64,000 nt of DNA from Alopecurus myosuroides. Lineage: Eukaryota; Streptophyta; Magnoliopsida; Poales; Poaceae. A model generated the notes under the pieces. The model did not search any database and was not told the DNA's origin. It saw only the letters and a program-made list of their open reading frames with translations. Every line of letters begins with the position of its first letter. The first letter of the stretch is position 1. This document shows, piece after piece, positions 1 through 12,687 of this stretch. The position numbers were made by a program, and so were the translations under genes. Where the stretch lies: the NCBI GenBank assembly GCA_028641055.1, contig CM054058.1:238624187-238688186 (forward strand), written 5' to 3'.

Positions 1-1600
1 AAATTTCAGGATGGACAATATGCTAAAAAATTGTTGGGCTGGTTATACACCAAGTCATCTAAGGAATACATAAAGTGTTATTACTAGAACCCGAACTTAA
101 GAGGATTTCTCAAAAAAACAATTACGTTAAAATGTGTATCCAAGTGTTTATGCAATCAAAAATCTCACCGCGACCCTATTTATTGCGTGGACGGCACGAA
201 CAAAAATATTGGAGCACTTTGTATAGCTATGCTCAAAATGGAAGATTGTGGTACAACTATGGACCTAAGCTAGCAAAGGTACGACAATCGATTGAGGGGG
301 TGTGAAGATTGTGGCTTAGTCTGGTTATTGCCATCAAAGCTCCACACTGGACTATCTAAACAAGTTACTTGAAAAAAATCATTAGTTTTTTGTAAAATAT
401 TTTATTATTTGATAGCAATATTAGCATACAAGTGAAGGTCAACGATATAGTTTTAGTAATGTATTCATATATACTGAAGTGGTTAAATAAGATAAAAATG
501 CTTGCAAATGTAAAATACATAGTTCTTTCAGCATACTCCAAAATATGATGCCCTCGCATTTGCGAAGGCAATCGTAAGAACTAGCTACAAACATCTCCCT
601 TCCTAGCATCTATACATCACATACAGAAAAATCATTCAATAGCTCTTTTAGTGTGTATGGAGGTTTTCACGTCATCGTATAAATGTTGGTCGTCCATTTC
701 ATTTTAAATGACACACATCTGAAGGATATTCCTCCCACGTGATTCAATTAATATGTTTTATATATTGCATTTTAGTTATCATAATAATTGCCAATAGTCC
801 TGCTAATTTTTTAGAAACCATGAATCCTCTTTCCACACATACCCAATCCAAAAGTTGTTATTTAAATTTGGTGCATACAGAAGTAAAAAGGAAATGTTCA
901 TAAACCAAATTATTTAAGCGTACTAAACAACAAAAAAATACTTTTTTACTATACATTTTGTTTTGCTGGGATTGTTGTGCATTTGTTAACAATGATTCAT
1001 GCATTTGCTAAAGGGAAATCATAGTACACACTTGTAGATGCAATTGTATTTAACTAAACGAGCTATACATTTGTTGTTTTATTCACATTTGTGATTCCAA
1101 TGACATTATCAAAATAACTATTTTTGATTCGACATGGCTCTAAGAATTCTAACACTCATTCCTTTGCATTCCTTACAACATCAACATTGCTCATGTTCCG
1201 ATAATTACCCAGCAAGTTCCGGGCTGATTTTTCCGGTATCTACTAGGGTCTGACAATTGCCTTGCGAATGAGATATACATTGGATTGATTGCACGAATGA
1301 CTTCCGTCGTCGAGGCGAGACACCAAAGTCTGAAGGAAGTAAACACAGCAGTCTCGTGTGGAAGTGGTGGGAAATTAGATACTTAAATAGCTGTATGACT
1401 ATGACAGGATAGTTTTTTAGCATAAATGTCTAAACTGAAATTAGTTGTGCGGGGAGGCGTTTAGGAACAAAGGCGGGATCAAATGAAATATTTCCCCTTT
1501 GCATTCTTTCCAAGGAATCGACATATAAACAGAGTCACAAGCCAGAAAAACTGTACAAACAGAATCGGAACCAACTAGGGAAAGCAGGACATACAAATAC
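1..1600. other. AT-rich intergenic DNA, no supported gene
   Basis: No open frame here resembles a known family. The first 300 bases contain two short overlapping frames with mixed composition that could be a decayed exon or transposon fragment, but I recognise no motif. From about 330 to 1430 the DNA is AT-rich without LTR ends or clear terminal inverted repeats. The stretch just left of 1660 should contain the 3' UTR of the SWEET gene; I see no canonical AATAAA on the minus strand close to the stop. Confidence 0.5.
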
Positions 1601-1659
1601 TCTCCTACACTCGTTCTAACCTAGCCAAAACCGATGATTGATCGCTTCTTCAGTCTTGA

Positions 1660-2870
1660 TCAGGCAAGCAACGGCGCAGATGAGTCCTTGCATCTCCATT
1701 TCCTGCTGTAGTAAGCGTACAGCCCCAGCTGTGTTGCTCCCAAGACGACTCCAAGCCCGTTCGGCAACTGAAAATTCAGACGAAGAGAGGTCTAACTGTC
1801 AGCCTGTGCATTCAGATAAATGCATCGATTCAAGCAGGTGCGATTCGAAATGGGATTGGGTGCTCACATAGATGAATAAATCACGTAGAAGCAACCCATA
1901 TATCGCAAATGAGGCGCTCATGAGCAGCGTAGAGAGGGAGAGGTAGAAGGGCATGAACTCCACGCACTCCGTCCGAATCACCACGCCCTGAAGAACCAAT
2001 GATGGAGATAGGTGTGAGAACAGTTTGATGTTACGCTGTTGCGCGACTATTGTATAAAGAACATGAGCTAGCAGCCCAGCTTGATTGGAAGGCGTGCGTA
2101 CCATGACGGCTAATGGAGAAGCAAACATGGAGATGAGCGACGCCATGCTCACGGCGCCGACGAACTGCTTCCGCGTCGTCTGGTCGAAGCAAGAGACACT
2201 GGCGAACACGACAAGCGCAAACGCGCAAACCACGAGCAGCAGGAGCCCTGTGATCCTCAGCTGTGGAGGAAATGGACAACAGAGTTCAGAAATAGTACTA
2301 CTCTGCAGCCAGGTGTCCTGTTTCTTTGCTGAAAGTGGAACGGGTTTCAGGGTGGGAAGAAAATTACCCTTGTCTTTCTGCTGTCGGCGTAGATGAAGAA
2401 GAGGGAAATGTAGGCGAGCTGGAACGCCGCTCCGGTGCCGTTGACGGTGGCGACGAGGAGCCTTCCCTCAGCGACCCAGGGGAGCCCATACCACAAGCAG
2501 ATGAAGCAGTTGAGCAGGGAGAGCAGGTAGGGGAGCCCATCGAACTGCTCCGTCGATTTGGCTTTCAGGATCCTCTTGAACGTCGGTCTGGAGAGGTAAA
2601 GAAAATCCATCAGAAACCCCTCAACAGGATGATCAAACCAATAAAGCAAAGAAACAGCTAGCGTGTAGTGTATGCTTACACAGGTGACAGGAACAGAGCG
2701 AAGGCGAAGAGGTTGCCTGAAATAAAAGATGGACCAATTCTCAGGAGATTAGCGACTCATTCTTGGAAACCATTAGGTAGTCGGAAGTAGGGAGCGCGTG
2801 AAGGATGAAGAACATTACCTGCAAAACCAGCAGCGAAGCAGGAGATCTCGTACAGGGAGAGGGAGTCCAT
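1660..2870 (-). CDS. SWEET2b: SWEET2b-type sugar uniporter, six exons
   Basis: Bidirectional sugar transporter of the MtN3/SWEET family, clade I (SWEET2). Family members move hexoses across membranes, and Arabidopsis SWEET2 acts at the tonoplast. Exons on the minus strand: 2870-2819, 2716-2680, 2587-2368, 2260-2102, 1987-1868, 1767-1660. All introns are GT-AG; the exons sum to 696 nt, giving 231 residues and a TGA stop. The 37-bp second exon and 120-bp fifth exon are typical of SWEET genes. Two MtN3 triple-helix repeats lie at about residues 8-98 and 108-216. Visible motifs are ISCFAAGFAGN near the start, PTFKRI at 31-36, STEQFDGLPY at 41-50, CLWYGLPW at 60-67, the pore Asn79, SPLAVMGVVIRTE at 151-163 and EFMPFYLSLS at 166-175. 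The C-terminal tail is short (about 15 residues). Remembered rice SWEET2b is nearly collinear. It is the only host gene recognised here and looks intact. Confidence 0.93.
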
Positions 2871-4115
2871 GAGAGCTTCTTTTTCCTTGACCGGGATGAG
2901 AGCTTTCTTTCTATCTTTCCTTTTTGTTGAACCTCTCTGGTTCTTATAACGGACGGGGCGAGTCAGTGAGAGACGCAAAATCCCACGGCCACAAGTTCAA
3001 ATGTACGGTTGAATCACTGAGAGCCTAGTCCTCGGGATGCCCCTCCTCTGATTTTTCCCACCCGTTGAACGGGAGACTGCGAGCATGTGTCTCCACTCAC
3101 GCGTTCCAGATTCCATTCAGTTTCGTGAATCGTATGGGTGTAATTCGCACTGGCATGAATCAGTTTTTTTGGCAACAGTACTGTAGCTCGTTTACCGACG
3201 CGCCGGCGTATTCATTACTCCTTACCATACGAAAATAAATAAATTTTGCCAGCTAGTACAGTACATGTACAGTCGTTTTCTACGGTCAGGTAGGAAGCAT
3301 CTTTCCTGGCGTTAAGTTGTTGTTAGGTTGGATAGCCGATCCTCGTCATGAACACAAATCGGCCAAGTCGCTATACAACCTTGTGGCCGAGAACGAAAAA
3401 GGGTTGGATGGCCACCGCTTGCTCCTGCTATTTGACCCAGCAGTACTCCAGCTTGGACGGCCACGAACACCCTGTGGAAAGCGGATGACTAAAGGCGCGT
3501 TTGAGGCTGACGCCTCGCCATGTCACTTCTTAAAATGACCAGACAAGTGTCGGCACGGAGAAATGCAAACGGTTTTATGCAGTTTTCTGCTCACAATTTC
3601 TGAAGATAAGTCAATGTGAGATTAGTTTCACAAAATGTGAAGGGCCATACTACCATCTTTTGGACAAGCGCTTACTAAGATCGGAGTAGTCCTCGCCATA
3701 CCTTAGAGCATGAACATATATTTTAGGACAAAAAAAAAAAGATTGATGTAAAATTACATCATGAAAAACGACCATCTCCAACAGCTGCCTAAAATAGGGC
3801 ACGAGTGCTTCAACAATTATTCTACCGTGTGATGTATATTTGCCTTCTACAAAAATGGCGTCGGCGCGGAAATCAGTCGTTCGGACCGGCGGATGTTCAA
3901 TCAGGGCTACGACAGCCGTCGAGATGGTGGCATGGTCCACTTGATGCCGGGGTAGTAGGGGGTGGAGGCGACGGAGGGCCATGAAAGAGCGGCAGGGCCG
4001 ATGGCTTTCTAAACCGGGGGCGTCGACGGCTAAATCAGGGCCTCGGTTGGTCGTCGTGAAAGTGGGGGTAGTGTCAATGTTGCGAGAGGAAGAGACGGAG
4101 GTGGCGGAGGGCCGG
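2871..4115. other. SWEET2b upstream region and intergenic DNA
   Basis: This holds the presumed 5' UTR and promoter of the SWEET gene (reading leftward) and then anonymous sequence. An A/T-rich stretch at 3230-3247 could provide a TATA-like element but is far from the ATG, so I do not call a promoter. From about 3590 to 3850 there is AT-rich sequence with an A-run at 3729-3740 and a small palindrome near 3752. After 3850 the DNA turns GC-rich. No convincing coding frame was found. Confidence 0.4.
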
Positions 4116-4270
4116 GAAGGAGCAGTGGAGGTTGAGGCTTTCCGAATCGACGAGACGGGAGATGACTGAATCGGGGCCTCCAGCAGCCGTCGGCGGGGTC
4201 ACGCTGATGCTCGGGGAGTACGGGATGGAGGCGGCACCTGCGAGATGGTGGGGACAACTTCCGATCATGA
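4116..4270. repeat. Left unit of a ~155-bp imperfect duplication
   Basis: This stretch aligns by eye with 25525-25678 on the other side of element E (shared blocks include TCGAATCGACG, GATGC-TCGGGGAG, CGGGATGGAGG and CTTCC-ATCATG, with many substitutions). Before E inserted, the two units lay next to each other as a tandem pair. E integrated at the very end of the left unit. Confidence 0.6.
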
Positions 4271-4701
4271 AGAGGTTGGTACCTCAACAATCCCCATGGT
4301 TAGGAACTCGGATTTCGTAAGAGAAAAGGTGTTGGTGGACTATTCGGCTAGATGGGTTACTGCCCGCCTGATTGCTCTTATTTTGATGGGGTGAAACAGA
4401 TTACAGGGGTGTCGCACAGATTGGAGCAGGCACAGCTATGATCTAGGGTTGCTTGACCATTCTATGACCCCTCCTGCCCCTTATATAGGGGGGGTCCTAG
4501 AGGTTGTACATGAGTAAGACTCGATCCCGAGTTGGTTCTATTCTATCTTAACTTCTTCATGAAGTCCTTTCCTGCGCCTTCCCTTTCTTGGACTCGTAGT
4601 GGGCTTTGGTTCGGCAGCCGAAAGGCTTTCCGGAGGTACCCCTTGATGGATTGCCCCCGGTAGGCCCACCCTGGGGGGGTCTCTTGAGTACCTTCACGCC
4701 A
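4268..4701 (-). repeat. 3' LTR of element E
   Basis: On the plus strand it runs from TGAAGAGG to CACGCCA, so on the element's strand it starts TGGCGTG and ends in TTCA. It aligns with 25044-25490 throughout but with many substitutions. A TATATAAGG box is retained on the minus strand in the CCCTATATAAGGGGC context. Confidence 0.88.
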
Positions 4702-4713
4702 GTAGCCCCCGAG
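4702..4713 (-). other. Polypurine tract of element E
   Basis: Read on the minus strand this is CTCGGGGGCTAC directly before the LTR start. It is identical to the 12-mer before the right LTR of element B. It is the expected primer for plus-strand DNA synthesis and fixes the orientation of E. Confidence 0.8.
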
Positions 4714-5321
4714 TGCCTGATGGAGTCGAAGACTCGATCAAGAGACTTAAACCCAAAATAAAGGCGACTCAAATACATTTCTGTACTCTGTTTTGAAGGA
4801 TATGACTCAATAGGCTTGACTCACTCGACAGATCAAGGTCAATTAATCTCACTTGGAAGAAAACATCATTGGCCTACTCTGGCTTCGAGTCCTCGGGCTC
4901 GAACCCCGAAAAACCTGTGGTAACCCGACTCGTGCCGCTGAGGTCTTACCGAGTCGAATTCCAGTTGTTAGTATATTTTACCCAACATGTCCGTCGGAAT
5001 TTTCATCACACCTGTAGGTATGGAAAAAATACTAGGTAGTGCAGCAGAGGTGCGACTCGCAGGCCGTTGGAACTGATCCGCGGGTCTTACATTCATGGAA
5101 TGAGCATGACATCCAGAGTTTCAACACATTTGTGCGATCTAGGGGGCAGAGTGCTTTGGCACAATCCGTTCGAGTCATTGGTTTGGGTCACAGAGGAGAA
5201 ATCTCAACTCATGGACTCTCCCAAAGATCTCGTATGCCGTGCGCGAGTCACTCAAAGTCCAAGTGTTTTTTTATCACTCGGGCTCTTTTTCCATCGAGTG
5301 GCCACGTCACCTGATGACGTA
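4714..5321. other. Non-coding 3' region of element E
   Basis: This is E sequence between its polypurine tract and the insertion point of element A. It continues at 12693. It contains several ACTCG/CGAGT words typical of this element and no supported open frame. The last five bases (ACGTA, 5317-5321) are the left target duplication of A. Confidence 0.6.
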
Positions 5322-6942
5322 TGGTGTGTGGTTGACACTCGTTGGAAAACCCCAAGAGAAAGGTTATGAAGAGTGCAGCGGCAAATTTTCCCTCAGAAAG
5401 AAACCAAGGTTGAATCGACCAGTAGGAGAAAGAAATCACTTCCGAAGGTTGATGCAGCTGATATTGGCAGAGCGCACTACCGGTTCAGCAGCAACGTGGA
5501 ATCTAGACAGCACAATCAAATTACTTTGCCCCAACAAAGCACTGAGGTTGTCAGTCTCACCGGTTTTGCTGAAACAAAGGATTAGACGTATAGTTTGGAA
5601 AAATAATATTTGTTTGCAGTAGATGAAAGAGAACAATGATTGCAGTAGTAAAACAACGGTTGTAGTGGTTGTATATCAGTGTAAAGAAATGGACCGGGGT
5701 CCACAGTTCACTTGGGGTGTCTCTCCAAAACAGATAGATAACATGTTGGGTAAACAAATTACAGTTGGGCAATTGACAGATATAAATGTTGCACCATAGT
5801 GCATATGCATGACATGATGATTACTATGTGATTCATGCGGGCATTACAACAAGATACATAGACCGTTATTCAACTACATCTATGACTAATAATCCATCCT
5901 CGGAGTGTCATCCGAGCAAACCTTGGGTATTAAGTTGCAAGCAACAGATAATTGCATTAAGAAATGTGTGTAATGTAAAAACTAAAATTATCCGTAGACA
6001 AAGCATTGTTGTTTTTTTTCCTAATGGCAACAGCACATCCCCCACCCGTTACGTTTCTATCACTCGAGCGTGAGTGAAAGGGAGGCATGAACCCACTATC
6101 GAGCATAAATACTCCCTCTTGGATTTACAAGCATCAACTTGGCCAGAGCATCTACTAGTAACGGAGAGCAGCAAGATCATAAATAACATACACATGAAAG
6201 AACATGATAGATTGATAATCACTGGACATAGCATTCAATATTTATCAGATCCTAGCGAACACAACATGTAGCATTACAATAAGATGATCTTGATCATGTT
6301 AGGCAGCTCACAAGATCTAAAAATAAGGCATAAAGAGGATTAAACAACCATCTAGCTAATGCTATGGACCCGTAGTCCAAGGATGAACTACTTATGCATC
6401 ACTCTGGAGGCAGGCATGGTGATGAAGAGACCTCCGATGATGATTCCCCCTCCCGGCAGGGTGCTGGGAAAAGCTCCAGAATCCACCGGAACTAGGGTTG
6501 ACGATGACGGCGGGTACGGATCTTTTTGGTGGAAAAGGCTCGGGTATTTAGGGTTAACCCGTGGAGAAGTATAAATAGGCGAGAGGGCAACGTCAGTGGG
6601 CGGCCAGGGGGCGCACACCACCCCCAGGTGCGGCCAGAGGGGGCACGCCGCCCTATTGTGTGGGCCCTTGAGGCCCCCCCTCCGGGTCTCTTCTAAACTC
6701 CTTGTACGTGACGACTTTCTAAGACTCTGGGATTTTATTTCGTCCAATTCCGAGAATATTTCGAGAACAACTTTTCTGAAACCAAAAACAACAGAAAACA
6801 TGAACTGGCTCTGTGGCATCTTGTCAATAGGTTAGTTCCAGAAAATCCATAAAAATGACATAAAGTGTATAAGAAACATTTAGCATAAGGCATGAAAACA
6901 ACATGGAACATCAGAAATTATAGATACGTTTGAGACGTATCA
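5322..6942 (-). repeat. 3' LTR of element A (1,621 bp)
   Basis: Starts TGGTGTGTGG on the plus strand and ends GACGTATCA. It aligns end to end with 11105-12687; visible differences include an extra segment near 5690 (GTAAAGAAATGG, absent from the other copy) and scattered substitutions. A GC-rich block at 6590-6690 followed by AT-rich sequence is characteristic of the family. The same LTR occurs alone at 58247-59855. Confidence 0.92.
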
Positions 6943-6963
6943 AGCATCCCCAAGCTTAGTTCC
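6943..6963 (-). other. Polypurine tract of element A
   Basis: On the minus strand this reads GGAACTAAGCTTGGGGATGC immediately before the LTR start, preceded by CAAGGACGAGTA. It marks the 3' end of the internal region. Confidence 0.75.
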
Positions 6964-9699
6964 TACTCGTCCTTGAGTAGGTAACGACAAAAAAAAACAA
7001 TAATTTCCGGGGTGGCATGCTACCAACATAAACTTGATCATCATAATGTAAAGCATGTAAACTAAGATCAAATGAATAAAGATTGTGGTTTATAGTTGAT
7101 ATCAAATAGAGTAATGTATAAACCATTAGGAAGAACAAAGTAAACAAATTCAATGAATCAATACTAAAAGACAATCCGCTGTGCAAAGTATATTAACGAT
7201 GATTTAAGATTCAAGAACAACAATATAATCATCCTAAGCAGCAAACTCTCACAACAACTCCTGTTAGGATCAAGTCAAGTGACAACAATATGCACGTAGG
7301 AAAATCATCGAACTATTTGTGCACTCAAAACAAGCAATCGTTTTGTATTGGTTCCTGGCACCAGGATGTTATGGCTAAAAGAACATTATGGGGGGTTTGG
7401 AAGGTCAATGGAAGAAACTCTCACACAGCTGAAAAGTGATCATTAGACAAGAGGAAGTATTATAATCGAAGCTATGCAAGGAGTAGTGATTTCCACACAA
7501 TGGATGCACATAGATCTATAAGTGAATGAAAGCTCTCCAATGGAACTAGCGGGGGTGCTTCCAACTTGTTTGCTCACAAATACCTAGAACACTTTTGAGG
7601 AGGCTCATCATTGGAATATACAAGCCAAGTTCTATAATGTAATTTCCCCACATAGTTATGCAAGCAATAAAATGAAAACTCTCTCCAAACTGAAGTATTG
7701 GTGCTAACTAAGAACAAGTGTGGAATAAATGATAGTAGTGCTGCCCCCTCTCTCTTTATTATCTCTCTTTGGCCCTCCTTTTTTTTCTTTGGGCTTTTTC
7801 TCCTTTTTCCTTTTTTATATATATAACCTCACCGGTAGGGGCAACGCTCTATTTACAATGAATCATCACACTTTTAGTACTCATAACTGAAACTGAAATA
7901 TATCTGATGTATAAAACTAAATGCTCCTGCTAGTGTAGCAGTATGCAAAGTAACAATGGAACATATAACAAGTAAAATAATTAATATGGATGTTGTATGG
8001 CAATATATCTCGGAATGGCTATGGAAATGCCATGATAGGTAGGTATGGTGGATGGTTGAGGAAGATATTTTGGGCTTATGTGTAGAAGAACAAAGTCCTC
8101 CCACGGGGTTTGGATGCACTGGCGAAGTTTGCACCAACTTTCAATGTGAGAATGGGAAATACACAGTACCAAAGAGGCTGGCAAATATTGATGGTGGAAG
8201 TGCCATAAAACCGCAACTTAGAACTCACAATTTAAAAGATTATAACTAAAAATATGACCATACAAGGCATAATGAAAATCACTCCAAGAGGACCCGTGGC
8301 AGTGACAAGTCACTATTGGCTACCCCGATCGTAGCGTGTAACAAAAGTGATTACGATTGTCATCAACAGAGGAAGTCATATAACAGTATACTATGAACTG
8401 GTTGTTCAAGTGTGGCACAGTTTCAAACTTTTAGACCAACCATTAATTGTTTTTACTTTACTAAACCAGCAGGTTTACCGCTAATCATATTAATATCTCA
8501 AAACAACAGCAAATAATCAAGTGAAATAGTTTAATGATCTACAAGAGTATGCAAGTTTTTTCCAACATACCATCAACCACATGTAGCATTTTCTATTTCC
8601 ATAAAACACCAAACAATATATATTTCAACACAAACTCTCCAAATAATATAGCAATGAAACAAGAGAGTAATAGCATTACTCTACTAGAATTAACAACTCT
8701 GAATAAGAGATGCATAAAAACAGGACTAAAAGGATTTGCAGCATCTGGAAGAAAAACTAAGAATACGAGCATGGAAGAAAACGAGTATTCATATGAAAAA
8801 GCGGAGTGTGTCTCTCTCCCACACAGGATTGCTGGATTCCAAACATATTTATTGCAGCAAGGAAAACAAAAGAAAACAAAACTGTAACAAATAGACGCTC
8901 CAAGTAAAGTGCATATGATGTGACCGAATAAAAATATAGTTTCACTAGAAGTGACCTGATAAATTGTTGATGAAGAAGGGGATGCCTTGGGAATCCCCAA
9001 GCCTAGACGCTTGAGTCTTCTTAGAATTTGCTGAGACGAACCAGGGGGCATTCCCAAGCTTTGGATTTTCAGTCTTCTTGATCAAATTATATTGCACTCT
9101 TCTCTTGACCCTTGCAAACTTCCTTCGCACCAAACTCGGTGTAATTCTCACTAGAGGGTTAGTACACAATCAAAAATTCACATGTTATACTTGGCCACAA
9201 GCATTATTAATAATTTTTGAACATTAGTTAGAGCCACTGATGTTTTGTGGAGCAAATAAATCCACTCAACATAGTAAAAGAGAGAATGCAAGTAAAAAGG
9301 CAGAATCTGTCAAAACCAGAACAGTCTGTAAATACAATTTTTTTGAGGCACTTACGTTGATCGAATTGAAAAACAAAAAGCTAGAATAAGTTTAGGAATT
9401 AGCTGAGGAATAAGCACAAAACTTTGCAAGTCATTTTGATCTTTCCATGAATTTACACGAATTTAACGGTGGACAACAGAAATCTGTTTCCTGCACGAAA
9501 ATCCAAATCTAACCTCAACTTTCACTAGAGACGTTACTTGGCACAAAAAATGCGAGAAAATAAAGATAGAAAGGAGTTTATACAGAAGTAAACAACACCT
9601 TGACTCAAAGAAAACAGAAGAAAACAAGGCAAAAATAAAACCATGGGTTATCTCCCAAGAAGTGCTTTTCTTTAACGCCTTTTAGCTAAGCCGAGAAAA
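6964..9699. other. Non-coding internal region of element A
   Basis: AT-rich sequence with no frame that can be tied to a protein. A pyrimidine-rich stretch at 7740-7820 on the plus strand (polypurine on the element's strand) and the segment around 8590-9060 resemble the untranslated part of Sabrina-like elements as I remember it. The latter still gives a 154-codon frame on the minus strand, but it contains no domain I can name. Confidence 0.55.
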
Positions 9700-10203
9700 C
9701 TAGAATAAAGTATTTTCAAGTGAAGAAGCATCAAGAAGCAAGTATAAAACAAATTTAAGTCTAACCCACTTCCTATGCATAGGAATCTTGTAAAGAAATA
9801 AATTAAATAAACTCAAACTAGAAATCATGGGAAGGTAGAACAAGAGAAATTTCAAAACTTTCAACACAAAGAGAGGTGTTTTCGTAACATGAAAATTCCT
9901 ACAACCATATTTTCCTCTCTCATAATAATTTCCAGTAGCATCACAAAGAAACTCAACAACATAATTATCACATAAAGCATGTTTGTCATGGTCTGAAAGC
10001 ACACAATTCATATCAAGCCCCAAAATAGTGGGATCAATATTAAAAATAAAGGCCTCTTCTTTCTCACTTTTAGCAATAGCAAAACAAGATGATTGCTCAC
10101 TCTTAAAAGGTATGGGACACATTGTAGAAATCATATTTTTAGTATCATTATAATTTATAACATCAAGTAACATAGGACATAAAACTTCCTCATTATCATG
10201 CAT
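9700..10203 (-). pseudogene. Remnant ORF of element A, hydrophobic C-terminus
   Basis: A 167-codon frame on the element's strand with no catalytic motif. The first 100 residues are acidic and polar; residues about 112-135 form a hydrophobic stretch rich in Leu and Phe, consistent with a membrane segment, followed by the basic motif KIPMHRKWVRLK. That arrangement resembles the envelope-like region of Triticeae Athila-type elements in my memory. It lacks a clear upstream start and is bordered by stops, so it is best read as the remaining end of a longer protein. The function is unknown. Confidence 0.45.
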
Positions 10204-11076
10204 ATGAATAGTTGGAATAAATAGAGGATTATCATAAGATTTATCAAAGTAGCATGGATTGCAATTAAAAAAAGGTATGAGTTAAAGAGTTACTCTCATT
10301 GGGAGGTAGATTTGGGTTCCATTCTTCCTCCTTTTGATCATCACTCTCCTCCTCTTTTTCATCCAACGAGCTTCCAGATTCAGCAATTTCTTCTTCCATA
10401 GGCCCTGCAAGGAATTAGTATCTTCCTTTGGTGGAGAACATTTATAAAGATATTCAAGAATATAGCCATTTCCTTCCTTCTAATTATCAAAGAAAAATTC
10501 AAGTATATCATAAATCTCATATTTATAAGGTGCATCATCAATATTTTCAAGCAAATAAGCAATTTCGAATGCACCCTTCCAAGCAATAAATTCTTCAATT
10601 TGTTCCACATCATAAAAGTTATAATTTACCTTAACATAAGAAGATATGGTAACATTGTCAGTATATCCACATTAAAAAGGGAGGTGTTTATACCTCCTAT
10701 AGCAACAAGATTTATCAACGCAATAAGTAACATTATAAGTAGAGCACAAGTTTTTAGCATAGTTATGCAATTTATTAATTTGCTCCCAAAAGTGTATGCA
10801 TTTTTGTGACAAGCGGTGTTCCTTATAGTATTTTTTGTTGTTCTTACGTGAACCTACCTTGCCAATAAGATTTAGTTTCGAAGACGTCAACCACTGATAG
10901 CAAACATGATAAAGCAGGATTAAAACACGATAAAAAAATAACAACTAGAATAGGAACTATTTTTTTGCGTTTTTGATATACAGAAGCAAACAAGACAAAA
11001 TAAAATAAACTAAGCAAAACAAAAACAAAGTAAAGAGATTGGAGGTGAGAGACTCTCCTTGCAGAAATCCTCTTCC
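10204..11076. other. 5' internal region of element A, no intact gene
   Basis: AT-rich sequence between the primer site and the remnant ORF. Short acidic frames on the minus strand (Glu/Asp-rich near 10330-10390) may be the decayed upstream part of the same ORF. No Gag or protease motif was seen. Confidence 0.5.
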
Positions 11077-11094
11077 TCCCCGGCAATGGCGCCA
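11077..11094 (-). other. Primer-binding site of element A (tRNA-Asp-like)
   Basis: The minus strand reads TGGCGCCATTGCCGGGG ten bases after the LTR end. This matches the 3' end of plant tRNA-Asp as I remember it except for one base. Confidence 0.8.
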
Positions 11095-11104
11095 GAAAAC
11101 TTGT

Positions 11105-12687
11105 TGGTGTGTGGTTGACACTCGTTAGAAAACCCCAAGAGAAAAGTTATGAAGAGTGTAGCGACAAGTTTTCCCTTAGAAAGAAACCAAGGTTGAATCA
11201 ACCAGTAGGAGAAAGAAATCACTTCCTAAGGTTGATGCAGCTGATGTTAGCAGGGCGCACTACCGGTTCAGCATCAACATGGAATCTACGCAACACATTC
11301 AAATTAATTTTCCCCAACGAAGCAGTGAGGTTGTGAATCTCGTCGGTTTTGCTGAAACAAAGGATTAGACCTATAGTGTGGAAAATAATATTTGTTTTCC
11401 ATAGATGAAAGAGAACAATGATTGCAGTAGTAAAACATCGGTTGTAGTGGTTGTATATCACCGAGCTCCACAGTTCACTAGAGGTGTCTCTCCAAAACAG
11501 ATAGATAACATGTTGGGTAAACAAATTACAGCTGGGCAATTGACAGATATAAAGGTTGCACCGTAGTGCATATGCATGACATGATGATTACTATGTGATT
11601 CATGCGGGCATTATAACAAGATACATAGACCGTTATCCCACTGCATCTATGACTAATAATCCACCCTCGGAGTGTCATCCGAGCAAACCTTGCGTATTAA
11701 GTTGCAAGCAATAGATAATTGCATTAAGCAAAGTGTGTAATGTAAACAATAAAATTATCCTTAGACAAAGCATTGTTGTTTTCTCCCTAATGGCAACAGC
11801 ACATCCCCCACCCGTTACGTTTCTTTCACTCGAGCGTGAGTGAAAAGGAGGCATGAACCTACTATCGGGCATAAATACTCCCTCTTGGACTTACAAGCAT
11901 CAACTTGGCCAGAGCATCTACTAGTAACGGAGAACATGCAAGATCATAAATAACATGCACATGAAAGACATGATAGATTGATAATCACTGGACATAACAT
12001 TAAATATTTATCAGTTCCCAGCAAACACAACATGTAGCATTACAATAAGATGATCTTGATCATGTTAGGCAGCTCACAAGATCTAAATATGAGGCATAAA
12101 GAGGAGAGAACAACCATCTAGCTACTGCTATGGACACGTAGTCCAGGGATGAACTACTCACGCATCACTCTGGAGGCATGGAGCCCTCCGGTGATGATTC
12201 CCCCTCCCGGCAGGGTGCTGGGGAGAGCTCCAGAACCCACCTGAACTAGGGTTGACGATGAAGGCGGCTACAGATCTTTTTGGTGGAAAAGGCTCGGGTA
12301 TTTAGGGTTAACCCGTGGAGAAGTATAAATAGGCAAGAGGGAAACGTCGGTGGGGGGCCACAACACTCCCAGGCGCGGCCAGAGGGGAGGCACGCCGTCC
12401 TATGGTATGGGGCCCCTGAGGCCCCCTCAGGGTCTCCTCCGGACTCCGTGTACGTGATGACTTTCTAAGACTCTGGGATTTTGTTTCGTCCAATTCCGAG
12501 AATATTTCCAGAACAATTTTTCTGAAACCAAAAACAACATAAAACAGGAACTAGCTCTGTGGCATCTTGTCAATAGGTTAGTCCCGGAAAATCCATAAAA
12601 ATGACATAAAGTGTATAAGAAACATGTAGCATAAGGCATGAAAACAACATGGAACATCAGAAATTATGGATACTTTGAGACGTATCA
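11105..12687 (-). repeat. 5' LTR of element A (1,583 bp)
   Basis: Partner of 5322-6942. It starts TGGTGTGTGG and ends GACGTATCA on the plus strand. It is flanked inside by the primer-binding site and outside by the ACGTA target duplication, which fixes its role as the upstream LTR. Confidence 0.92.

Larger units (their letters stand above)
5322..12687 (-). mobile_element. Element A: Sabrina-like (Athila-related) LTR retrotransposon lacking gag-pol
   Basis: A complete minus-strand unit of 7,366 bp with a perfect 5-bp target duplication ACGTA (5317-5321 and 12688-12692). LTRs are 5322-6942 and 11105-12687, starting on the element's strand with TGATACGTCTC and ending in CCACACCA. The internal region is only 4,162 bp: primer site, one decayed ORF, non-coding sequence, polypurine tract. 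No Gag core, protease, RT or integrase motif is visible, so it should need enzymes from a related autonomous element. The polypurine/LTR junction (GGAACTAAGCTTGGGGATGC then TTGATACGTC) is what I remember for large Triticeae Athila-type families. It is nested in element E. Confidence 0.9.

Noticed and set aside
75..305. 76-codon ORF near the window start
   Set aside because: No recognisable motif, short, and an equally plausible broken frame overlaps it.
4030..4290. Pro/Arg-rich minus-strand ORF upstream of element E
   Set aside because: GC-rich compositional frame that runs into the LTR; no domain and no splice context.
11077..11094. tRNA gene fragment
   Set aside because: The tRNA-like sequences here and beside the other LTRs are primer-binding sites, only about 17 bases long and next to LTR ends; no cloverleaf is present.
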